Positions 1 to 7,147 of a DNA stretch of 34,128 nt are shown here, piece by piece (the stretch's first letter is position 1; every line of letters begins with the position of its first letter). The DNA is from Terriglobia bacterium (GTDB lineage Bacteria; Acidobacteriota; Terriglobia; Acidiferrales; UBA7541), in contig JAIQEV010000048.1 in NCBI GenBank assembly GCA_020073585.1, forward strand, positions 1 to 34,128, written 5' to 3'. Under the pieces are notes generated by a model. The model searched no databases. It was not told the origin of the DNA and saw nothing but the letters and a program-made list of their open reading frames with translations. The translations under genes and the position numbers were made by a program.

Positions 1-75
1 CTGGTCGTGAGCCGGCCGGCGCTCCACCAGGATTTCCCGCGGTTCAAAGTCTTCGACAAGGTTGTGGTTTTTCAT
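1..75 (-). CDS. 5' end of an unidentified gene, running off the window edge
   Basis: An open frame starts with ATG at 75 and stays open to base 1, giving 25 residues (MKNHNLVEDFEPREILVERR, then PAHDQ). Its ATG overlaps the TGA of the Oar-like receptor in an ATGA arrangement, which is typical of translationally coupled genes. I see no strong ribosome binding site ahead of it. The phrase FEPREILVERR loosely recalls the N-terminus of spore-photoproduct-lyase-like radical SAM proteins, but 25 residues are too few to decide. The alternative is that this is only chance open frame after a broken receptor gene. Confidence 0.35.
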   Translation of the reverse strand, partial: MKNHNLVEDFEPREILVERRPAHDQ

Positions 76-3000
76 GTGTAGTACCCGTTCAACTGGTGCC
101 GCGAATCGAAGTCCGAGTAGGAATACTCCTGCGCGATATCCCAGGCATTAATGGTGGTTCCCGTGTACCCGCCCGTCCAGGCCCCGCCAATAATGTCCTG
201 GCGCTCCGGAGTCGAGGATGTATCCAGCGACTTCGAGAACGTGTAGTTCAGGACGAAGGAAATGCCGTGGGTGGTCTGCTTGCGCAGGTTCAGCTGCAAG
301 GCATGATATTCCGACCATCCGATGGTCGTCCACGTGTGCAGGTTTACGTATTGGGCTGGGAAATAGCTGTTGGGGCAGTCCTTGAATCCGTCGCCATTCA
401 GATCTGTCCCGGAGGCGCAGGTCGGATAAGCTGGCATTCCCGAATTTGCTATATAAAGCCCGCCGTAGTCCACATCCTGCCAGAACGTGCTGGCGCCGAA
501 ACCCGACCCGCCTGCGGCCGTTCCGTGATAGCCGATCATGTAGTCATAAGCCACCTGCGTTGCCGAGTAGCCGCAGGGCAGCCCCCCCGACCCGACGGGA
601 GAACTGTCCGCATTGGTCGTGAGGCCGAAGACATTAAATTGCAGACAGCCCCCATTGATCCCAGTGGGGCCAAAGGCCGGGAAGATATCCTGCCAATAGG
701 GAATAGAGCCGATGGTCAGCAGCCCCTGGTACGGATCGTTGGCGTGCTGTTCGGCATAGCCAACCAAACCGCGGGCAGCTTGCAAGGCACTGACACCCGT
801 GGCGGGATCCTTCATATCCGCGGGCATGCCGTAATCGCGAATCATGCTCAACTTGCGTCCGCGGCGGCCCACATAGGCTGCTTCGAGCGTCATGTTCCAG
901 GGCATCTGCCGCGCAATCGAAAAATCAAACGTGTGCGCGTACGGCGTGCGAATCTTGTCATCCAGACCCGCGGTCACGGTCAGCAATCCCGAGGGCGGGG
1001 TGGTGGGGAATCCTCCGCCGGGAGAGGGCTGCAGACTTTGCGCCTTGGCCGCGGCTGTGTCAAAAGGACCGCTGTAGCGGGCACAGGCAACTCCCCCGGT
1101 CGAGGAAGAGTCCGTGGCACTAAAACCGCATCCGCCCAGCTGACTGTCGATGTTGGTCGAAAGCCCGAACGATCCGGTCTGGTCGAAAGAAGTCGCAAGG
1201 CCGTTTCCGATGCGGTCGTATACCAGTCCATAGCCGCCCCGGATGGACATCTTGCCATCCGCGAAGATTTTGCCCAGCAACCCGTCCTTGAACCTGGGCG
1301 TCCAGGCAAAGGCGGCCCGCGGCGAGAAATTATTTTTGTCCCAGCTGTAATATCCGGGCTTGCCGTTGGCGGGTCCCCCCAGATCAAGGGAGATAAGCCC
1401 GCACGAAGAGGTCGGCAGGCCCTTGTTCATGGCCTGTTCGCGGCAGGTCATCCATGTGTTCAGGCTGGGTGTGGGAACAACCTGATTGCCATTAGTCTCC
1501 CACGGCGGCGAAGGGAGGTAGTAGCGCAGCCCAAACGTCAGGGTCAGGTCAGATCGCATACGCCAGCGGTCCTGCGCATAGAGTTCGTATTCGTTTACCG
1601 CAAACCTTCTCTCTACCGGTTGTCCCTCCGGCAGCGTGGCTCCCGTCTTGTCGAAATTGTAGGAGGCGGTGATCTCCGTAATGGGCCCGAGCAACTGAGT
1701 CAGGGCGTCGCGGAACGAACGGCCACTTGCGTTGGCGGGAACCGCGAAGCATCCGGCCCGGTCGCAGTTCCCATTCCCCGGTTCGATGGCCCGCGCCCCG
1801 TCCGCCATCCAGGATGGGTTGATCAGGAACTGGTGGTAGGAATTCGAGTTGTTGAACGTAGCGTTGCGCGTGAAGCGCATCTCCCCGCCGAAGCTGAATT
1901 CGTGCACTCCCCTTGTCCAGCTCACGTCGTCGCGGAAATGGTGCTGCGGCAGGATGCGCCCGTTGGTCTTATTATAGACTTCACCCGTCTCATATCCCTG
2001 GAGGTCGTCTATGAACCGAAAGTTTACAAACTCTTGATTTCGGATGCCGCTGGACTTGTCGCTGATGCGCGTGAGTCCGTAGCGGAAGTTGTTCACGATC
2101 CGCGGCGTTAGGATCGCCGTATATCCGATCGCGTATCCTTTGTTGTTGTTCAGCAGCGTCTGCCTCGATGACTCCCCTGGAAATTGCGGATCCGTGCTCA
2201 CCGTGTCATGCATCAGAGACCCGCGCCAGAACAGCGTATGCTTGTCCGCCCGGTCCAGATGCACGTCCACGCGCACGAAGGCGGTGTTGAAGCGGTTTTC
2301 CACGGGGGCCCCAAAGCGGTAGCCGAGAATGTTCAACGCGTCAAAGCTCCCGCTCGAATTGGGATCGGGAAACAGGGCATCCTGCTGGAGGACGGCTGGG
2401 TTGACTCCAATTCCCGCCGGGTCAATGGCCTGGATCTCCGCCGGGCTCAGCGCGTAATACCCCGCCGGAATGGCCCCGCAACCCGCCGCGGCGGAGCGGC
2501 AGGGCTGCAAGTTTGCGTCCATTCCATAGGAAGCACCGCTGACGCCCTGTACAAACCCGCCGGCAGGCGGCACGCAAGGGGCATTGCCGGGCACGTCGGT
2601 ACACTGATAAAAGAAGACTCCATCGCGAAAGGCCACGGAGGGAACACTGCGTTCGGCGTAGGTAAACAGCGATTCCTTCAACCGCTCGTAATTGCCGAAG
2701 ATGAACACCCGGTCCTTGATCACCGGTCCACCCGCGGACCCGCCGAAGAGGTGGTGGCGGAATTTCGGCTCCTTGATACCGGCCTGGTTGAGGAAAAAGT
2801 CGTTGGCGTTAAACGCTTCGTTGCGGTGAGCGTAGTAGGCCGTACCGTGGATATTGTTCGTGCCGCTCTTGGTCACCAGTTGCACCTGCGCCGCCGAGGA
2901 GCGTCCTCCGGAGTCCGCGTCATAACTCGTGGTGGTGGTCCGGAATTCCGCCAGCGAGTCTTGCGGTACGCGCAGCACGGTCGTGAACGCATAGCCCTTC

Positions 3001-3635
3001 TGCGGGTCGTTCGCGTCCACTCCGTCCAGCGTCACGTTGGTCTGGTCGCTGCGCGCCCCGTTCACCGACCCGCTGCGCCCGTCCTGGTCGTTCGTCCCTC
3101 CGTAACCGCCCGGCAAGTCCGATTTCGTAGGGATGAAGGCCACACCGGTCTGCAAGCTGAGCAGCCCCGCCGGATTCATGTCCAGTTGCGGCAGCGAGGA
3201 CACTTCCTTTCCGGAAATAGGTGTTCCGATGCTGGCGTCCGTCGTGTTCAGCGCCGCCACCATCTCCGTCACCACCATCGTTTCGGTGACCGCACCGACC
3301 GCAAGGTGGATATCGAGCGTACTGGTGATGCCGACGAGAACCTCGACATGTTCGCGAGCCGCGGTCTTGAATCCCTGCGCCTTCACTTCGATCTTGTATT
3401 TTCCCGGAGGCAATTGCGCGAACACGTATCTTCCATCCGCCTCTGTTGCCGTCGTGCGCGTCAGCCCCGTGCCTTCCTGCGCGATCGTCACTTGGGCGCC
3501 CGCAACGCTGGCGTTCGCCGGGTCCAGCACCGTGCCCGACAGAGAAGCCGTCTGTGACCACACCGGGCTGGCACTGAACAACACCCCCAGCGCCAGAACA
3601 CACGCCCACCCTGCTCCTTTAAAAGTTTTCGTCAT
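72..3635 (-). CDS. Oar-like TonB-dependent receptor, C-terminally truncated
   Basis: This is an outer-membrane receptor of the acidobacterial Oar-like class, which probably imports large ligands using TonB energy; the ligand is unknown. The start at 3635 is preferred over 3653 because GGGGGAGG lies 3 bases upstream and a clean signal peptide follows (residues 1-28, ending SPVWSQ). Residues about 30-110 form a carboxypeptidase-regulatory-like fold (SLSGTVLDPANASVAGAQV). A plug domain follows at about 120-260, and then barrel sequence rich in aromatic residues. The protein has 1187 residues and ends at DSRHQLNGYYT. In this family that motif is normally followed by about 200 more residues of barrel and a terminal aromatic residue. 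The missing end suggests a truncated, probably non-functional protein, or an assembly join. Confidence 0.88.
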   Translation of the reverse strand: MTKTFKGAGWACVLALGVLFSASPVWSQTASLSGTVLDPANASVAGAQVTIAQEGTGLTRTTATEADGRYVFAQLPPGKYKIEVKAQGFKTAAREHVEVLVGITSTLDIHLAVGAVTETMVVTEMVAALNTTDASIGTPISGKEVSSLPQLDMNPAGLLSLQTGVAFIPTKSDLPGGYGGTNDQDGRSGSVNGARSDQTNVTLDGVDANDPQKGYAFTTVLRVPQDSLAEFRTTTTSYDADSGGRSSAAQVQLVTKSGTNNIHGTAYYAHRNEAFNANDFFLNQAGIKEPKFRHHLFGGSAGGPVIKDRVFIFGNYERLKESLFTYAERSVPSVAFRDGVFFYQCTDVPGNAPCVPPAGGFVQGVSGASYGMDANLQPCRSAAAGCGAIPAGYYALSPAEIQAIDPAGIGVNPAVLQQDALFPDPNSSGSFDALNILGYRFGAPVENRFNTAFVRVDVHLDRADKHTLFWRGSLMHDTVSTDPQFPGESSRQTLLNNNKGYAIGYTAILTPRIVNNFRYGLTRISDKSSGIRNQEFVNFRFIDDLQGYETGEVYNKTNGRILPQHHFRDDVSWTRGVHEFSFGGEMRFTRNATFNNSNSYHQFLINPSWMADGARAIEPGNGNCDRAGCFAVPANASGRSFRDALTQLLGPITEITASYNFDKTGATLPEGQPVERRFAVNEYELYAQDRWRMRSDLTLTFGLRYYLPSPPWETNGNQVVPTPSLNTWMTCREQAMNKGLPTSSCGLISLDLGGPANGKPGYYSWDKNNFSPRAAFAWTPRFKDGLLGKIFADGKMSIRGGYGLVYDRIGNGLATSFDQTGSFGLSTNIDSQLGGCGFSATDSSSTGGVACARYSGPFDTAAAKAQSLQPSPGGGFPTTPPSGLLTVTAGLDDKIRTPYAHTFDFSIARQMPWNMTLEAAYVGRRGRKLSMIRDYGMPADMKDPATGVSALQAARGLVGYAEQHANDPYQGLLTIGSIPYWQDIFPAFGPTGINGGCLQFNVFGLTTNADSSPVGSGGLPCGYSATQVAYDYMIGYHGTAAGGSGFGASTFWQDVDYGGLYIANSGMPAYPTCASGTDLNGDGFKDCPNSYFPAQYVNLHTWTTIGWSEYHALQLNLRKQTTHGISFVLNYTFSKSLDTSSTPERQDIIGGAWTGGYTGTTINAWDIAQEYSYSDFDSRHQLNGYYT

Positions 3636-3837
3636 AAGCCTCCCCCTAAACACTTGAGCGGCAATATAAAGCCACGAGTCCCCAAAAACCCATGCTTTCC
3701 CGGTGCACGAAGAAAGATCAGTCTGTTCCGGAACCCGGCTGGCTAACTGCTGAGCCTTCTAACTCATGCTGCGGGAGATTGTCAAGAACAAGTAAAAGCA
3801 AGCGTAAGCCTGAGTCATTCCTCGCCAAACATGCGAC
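3636..3837. other. Upstream region of the Oar-like gene, no gene seen
   Basis: About 200 bases with no supported open frame. The region should hold the promoter of the Oar-like gene, but I could not pick convincing -35 and -10 elements. Confidence 0.4.
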
Positions 3838-3973
3838 TCAGCCGTTGGTAAGATGGATGAGTTTCGCCGCCGTCACAGCGGCGAGTTTGCGGATCGGCTC
3901 CACGCAGTTTCCCGCACGTCGCCGTCCAGCCGCACCAGCGACACCGCTTCCGCTCCGCGCGTCGCGTCCCGCC
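3838..3973 (-). pseudogene. Frameshifted fragment of a serA 3' end (ACT domain)
   Basis: Bases 3914-3973 match serA bases 4294-4353 with one mismatch in 60, at an offset of 380. Weaker similarity continues down to about 3845. Read on the minus strand, the fragment gives RDATRGAEAVSLVRLDGDV, as in SerA. After one base missing around 3907 is restored, it continues AVEPIRKLAAVTAAKLIHL and then reaches a stop at 3838-3840. It is therefore a second, decayed copy of the last 40 or so codons of a serA gene. It has no start and no upstream domains. It sits between the terminator of the Oar remnant and the truncated Oar gene. Confidence 0.8.
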
Positions 3974-3998
3974 CACTGCTGTGTCGGCAATCATTCGA

Positions 3999-4038
3999 GA
4001 AAAACAAAACCGCCGGGAAGCTTGCGCTTCCCAGCGGC
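3999..4038 (-). terminator. Intrinsic terminator after the Oar C-terminal remnant
   Basis: On the minus strand the sequence reads CCGCTGGGAAGC, a short loop, then GCTTCCCGGCGG followed by TTTTGTTTTT. This is a GC-rich stem with one mismatched position and a T-tract, as expected for Rho-independent termination. It lies 22 bases past the stop codon of the Oar remnant, so it is probably that gene's original terminator. Confidence 0.85.
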
Positions 4039-4059
4039 TCTGCAAAGAGTGGAACTCCG

Positions 4060-4193
4060 TTAGAACTCGTAGCGCAGCGCGAACTGCATCACCCGCGGGT
4101 TGGTGAGCATCCCGGTGTAGTTGCCGAACGAGCCGCCCACGTCCAAACTATCGGACACGCCTTGCACATCGAACCGTGAGAAGTTGATGGAAG
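4060..4193 (-). pseudogene. C-terminal remnant of a second Oar-like TonB receptor
   Basis: The minus strand has an open frame of about 43 codons from 4193 to the TAA at 4060-4062. It ends GGSFGNYTGMLTNPRVMQF, then ALRYEF. The pattern of SFG, then a prolyl-arginine turn, then QFALRY with a terminal Phe is the typical end of Oar-like outer-membrane barrels. An in-frame stop (TAA) closes it upstream, and serA begins only about 25 bases further up, so the rest of the gene is gone. It may be the lost end of the truncated receptor at 72-3635 or the end of a different paralogue; the sequence cannot tell which. Confidence 0.8.
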
Positions 4194-4216
4194 GTTACAA
4201 GGCGCCGCCGCCCGCC

Positions 4217-5812
4217 TCAGCTCTTGCCCAGGTGCACCAGCTTCGCTTCGGTCACCGCGGGCAGCTTGCGGATCGGCTCCACGGCGGATTCCGGCACGTC
4301 GCCGTCCAGCCGCACCAGCGACACCGCTTCCGCTCCGCGCGTCGCATCCCGCCGCCCCAGCGCGAACGTGGCGATATTCACTCCCTGCTGCCCCAGCAGC
4401 GTGCCCACCTGCCCGATGACGCCGGGCTGGTCGTGGTTGCGCAGGTAGAGAATCGTCCCCGCCAGCTGCGATTCCAGCGGAATTCCGTCAATCGCCAGCA
4501 CCCGCGGCGAAGCGTCGTGCAACACCGTGCCCTCCACGCTCAACCCCGGCTGCTTGCTCCCCGGCTCCGGCAGCGACGCCACTTCCAGCGTGTTCGGAAA
4601 GCCGTGCTCGCGCCGCCGCGTCTCTTCCTCGACGGTCAGCCCGCGCGCCGCGGCCACCGCCGCCGCGTTCACCAGGTTCACTTTCTCGTCCAGCACCGCG
4701 TTCAGAATCCCCGTCAGCACCGCGCTCTTCAGCAGGTGCGTCCCCGCCTCCGCCAGCTCCCCGGAGTAGCGGATGCGGATGCGCGCCGGACGCACCGCGG
4801 CCGCCTGCGACACCAGCGAACCCAGCCGCTCCGCCAGCTCCAGATACGGCAGCACACGCCGGTACTGTTCCGCCGAGAGCGCCGGCAGATTCACCGCATT
4901 GCGGATGATCCCGTCGGCCAGGTAGTCGCGCACCTGCTGCGCGATCTGCGTGCCCACCTCCTCCTGCGCTTCCGTCGTCGATCCCGCCACGTGCGGCGTG
5001 GCGATCACATTCGGCAGCGCGATCAGCGGCGAATTCTTCGGCGGCTCTTCCACGAAGACGTCCAGCGCCGCCCCCGCCAGCCGCCCGCTCTTCAGCGCCT
5101 CGGCCAGCGCGCCTTCGTCCACCAGCTCGCCGCGCGCCGCGTTCACCAGCCGCGCGCCCTTCTTCATCTGCGCGATGCTCTGCGCGTTGATCAGGTTCTG
5201 CGTCGCCGGACTCAGCGCCGTGTGCAGCGACACGAAGTCGCTCTCCGCCAGCAGCTTCTCCAGCGGCACCAGCTCCACCTGCGCCTCGCGCGCCGCCGCT
5301 TCGCTGATGTACGGGTCATACGCCAGCACGCGCATCTCGAACGCCCGCGCCCGCCGCGCCACTTCCCCGCCGATGCGCCCCAGCCCGATCAGCCCCAGCG
5401 TCTTGCCGCGCACCTCGGTGCCCGCCGCCGAAGACTTCTCCCAGCGCCCCGCGTGGATGGCCGCATCGTGCCGCGGCACCTGCCGCGCCAGCGCCAGCAG
5501 CAACGCAAAGGTGTGCTCCGCCACGCTGATGGCGTTGCCTCCCGGCGTGCTCATCACCAGCACGCCGCGGCGCGTCGCCGCTTCCAGGTCGATGTTGTCC
5601 ACGCCCACCCCGGCGCGCCCCACCACGCGCAGCCGCGGCGCCTTTTCCAGCAATTCCGCCGTCACCTTGGTCGCGCTGCGCACCACCAGCGCGTCGGCGT
5701 CCGCGATCTCCGCGTGCAGCGTCTCCTTCGTGGTCAGGACAATCTGGCAAAAACGATACTCCGCCGGAATTTGTCCCGGGCACAGGGAGTCTGTGCGCCA
5801 TCCGTCCGCCAC
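4217..5812 (-). CDS. serA: D-3-phosphoglycerate dehydrogenase, long form
   Basis: It oxidises 3-phosphoglycerate to 3-phosphohydroxypyruvate with NAD, the first step of serine synthesis. The 531-residue length fits the long SerA class. Visible parts are the Rossmann motif GLGRIG at about 143-148, the catalytic Arg in NAARGE (about 227), Glu in DVFVEEP (about 255) and His in TPHVAGS (274). An intervening domain and a C-terminal ACT domain follow (HDQPGVIGQVGTLLGQQGVNI), which in relatives senses serine. The start shown is a GTG. The first 30 or so residues do not look like the usual SerA beginning, which has a beta strand such as KVLIAD, so the N-terminus is uncertain. It is transcribed divergently from yqeY, and a decayed copy of its 3' end lies downstream. 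Confidence 0.93.
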   Translation of the reverse strand: MADGWRTDSLCPGQIPAEYRFCQIVLTTKETLHAEIADADALVVRSATKVTAELLEKAPRLRVVGRAGVGVDNIDLEAATRRGVLVMSTPGGNAISVAEHTFALLLALARQVPRHDAAIHAGRWEKSSAAGTEVRGKTLGLIGLGRIGGEVARRARAFEMRVLAYDPYISEAAAREAQVELVPLEKLLAESDFVSLHTALSPATQNLINAQSIAQMKKGARLVNAARGELVDEGALAEALKSGRLAGAALDVFVEEPPKNSPLIALPNVIATPHVAGSTTEAQEEVGTQIAQQVRDYLADGIIRNAVNLPALSAEQYRRVLPYLELAERLGSLVSQAAAVRPARIRIRYSGELAEAGTHLLKSAVLTGILNAVLDEKVNLVNAAAVAAARGLTVEEETRRREHGFPNTLEVASLPEPGSKQPGLSVEGTVLHDASPRVLAIDGIPLESQLAGTILYLRNHDQPGVIGQVGTLLGQQGVNIATFALGRRDATRGAEAVSLVRLDGDVPESAVEPIRKLPAVTEAKLVHLGKS

Positions 5813-5857
5813 CTCGCCCGCGCCGGCTAAAGCCTCTGCTACCAGGCCTGCCGCTCT

Positions 5858-5865
5858 GCTATAGT
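5858..5865 (+). promoter_or_regulatory. Extended -10 promoter element before yqeY
   Basis: TGCTATAGT at 5857-5865 is a good extended -10 (TGn plus TATAGT), ending 21 bases before the yqeY ATG. No clear -35 is seen, which extended -10 promoters can tolerate. It lies in the 74-base divergent gap between serA and yqeY. Confidence 0.5.
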
Positions 5866-5886
5866 CGGGGCCATGAGGAGCCCGCG

Positions 5887-6348
5887 ATGAGTCTTGCCGA
5901 AAAACTCCAGAAGGACCTGACCGACGCCATGCGCGCCAAGGACGAACTGCGCCTTAGCGTCCTGCGCATGATCAAATCCGCCCTGAAATACAAAGAGACC
6001 GAGAAGATCCGCCCGCTCGAAGAAGGCGAAATCCTGCAGGTGCTGCAGACCCTCGTCAAGCAGCGCAAGGAGTCCATCGAGCAGTTTACCAAGGGCGGCC
6101 GCCAGGATCTGGCGGACAAGGAACTCAAAGAGCTGGCCATCGTCGAGTCTTACTTGCCCGCCGGCGCCACCGCCGCCGAAATGGACGCCGCCGTCTCCAA
6201 AGCCATCGCCGAAACGGCCGCCAGCTCCATCAAGCAGATGGGCGCGGTGGTCAAGGCCGCCAAGGCGCATCTCGAAGGCAAGACCGTGGACGGCAAGGCC
6301 CTCAGCGACCTCGTCCGCGAACGCCTGTCCAAGCTGACGACCCCATGA
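5887..6348 (+). CDS. yqeY: GatB/YqeY domain protein
   Basis: A small helical protein of 153 residues, the normal length for stand-alone YqeY proteins. These share the tail domain of the GatB subunit of tRNA-dependent amidotransferase. The sequence is typical from the start (MSLAEKLQKDLTDAMRAKDE, then RLSVLRMIKSALKY). The central region KQRKESIEQFTKGGRQDLAD, followed by an LPAG turn and KQMGAVVKAAKAHLEGK, matches the family. A GAGGAG box stands 6 bases before the ATG. The proposed link to tRNA metabolism comes from the shared domain; the exact role is not known. It is divergent from serA. Confidence 0.93.
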   Translation: MSLAEKLQKDLTDAMRAKDELRLSVLRMIKSALKYKETEKIRPLEEGEILQVLQTLVKQRKESIEQFTKGGRQDLADKELKELAIVESYLPAGATAAEMDAAVSKAIAETAASSIKQMGAVVKAAKAHLEGKTVDGKALSDLVRERLSKLTTP

Positions 6349-6354
6349 AGGGTC

Positions 6355-6454
6355 GTCATCCTGAGGAGCGCAGCGACGAAGGATCTCTCATGGCTACCTA
6401 GAGGAGCGCAGCGACGGTTGACCGCTTCGCGGTCACACATAGCAAGGATCTCTC
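6355..6454. repeat. Two dispersed palindromic repeat units
   Basis: GTCATCCTGAGGAGCGCAGC and GAAGGATCTCTC bracket the first unit (6355-6389). A second unit (6401-6454) begins GAGGAGCGCAGCGACG, contains the hairpin TTGACCGCTTCGCGGTCA at 6418-6435, and ends AAGGATCTCTC. Related units occur at 24216-24260 and 32827-32856, and the hairpin recurs near 11205 and 25733. Confidence 0.75.
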
Positions 6455-6516
6455 TTGGCTGCCTGAAGGATTGTGCAGCGGTAAAGTACTGCGAGAACTG
6501 ATCGAGAGCTTCTGCC

Positions 6517-7137
6517 GTGTCTCTTCCCGAAACCATTCCCGTGCGCTTCACCGAAGAAGAAGCTGGCTACCTCAGCGTGCGCCCCGTCGTCCGCCAGACC
6601 TTCCGCCTCGCCGAGCTCGCCGACATGGTCGTCTCCGTCACCGGCAAGGACCCCGCGCGCGTGGCGCAGATCCTTCGCGCCGGCGCGGTCCTCTACAACG
6701 GCTACCGCTACTGGTGGGATGGTTTCTCCGCCGCGCCCGGCGAACTGGCCGCGCTCCTCGCGCCCTTTCCCGACGCCGATCCCGCGCGCCCCTTCCGCTG
6801 GGAAGAAGCCACCGCGGTGCTGCTGGAAAGCGGCGGCGGCCCGGCGCGCACCGTCCTCGAGGTCACCCGCGCGGAAGCCTCCCGCCGCCGCCTTTTCCGG
6901 CGCCGCAGCGCCTGGGACTGTCTGCGCGACGCCCTGCGCGATTCTCCGCCCGCCTACGAACAATACTCCTACGCCCGCCGCGCCGACCTCTACCGCCGCT
7001 CGCTGGCCCACGACGCCGCGCTCCGCCTGCGCGCCGAGCTTCTCGCCGTCGCCCCGCGCGCCCTCCGCGTGCGTCTCGGCGCCGCCCTTCCTTCCGCTCT
7101 GCTCTTCGCCTGTCCCCGCGCGGCGCCCCGCGCGTAA
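6517..7137 (+). CDS. Unknown protein, 206 residues
   Basis: I do not recognise a named family. The GTG start at 6517 follows GAGAG at a suitable distance. The protein is Arg- and Ala-rich with no signal peptide or membrane segment, so it is probably cytoplasmic. The best-structured part is residues about 25-80, where an RVAQILRAGAVLYNGYRYWW motif follows a predicted helix. The motif vaguely recalls an S4-type RNA-binding turn, but I would not name it so. The C-terminal half is a run of Arg-rich helices. Codon use and strand composition match the neighbours, supporting a real gene. It ends only 10 bases from the convergent DUF3857 gene at 7148. Confidence 0.7.
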   Translation: MSLPETIPVRFTEEEAGYLSVRPVVRQTFRLAELADMVVSVTGKDPARVAQILRAGAVLYNGYRYWWDGFSAAPGELAALLAPFPDADPARPFRWEEATAVLLESGGGPARTVLEVTRAEASRRRLFRRRSAWDCLRDALRDSPPAYEQYSYARRADLYRRSLAHDAALRLRAELLAVAPRALRVRLGAALPSALLFACPRAAPRA

Positions 7138-7147
7138 CGCCCTTCCC

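Noticed and set aside
96-2111. Plus-strand open frame antisense to the Oar-like gene
   Set aside because: No ribosome binding site or domain is seen, and the opposite strand has a recognisable receptor.
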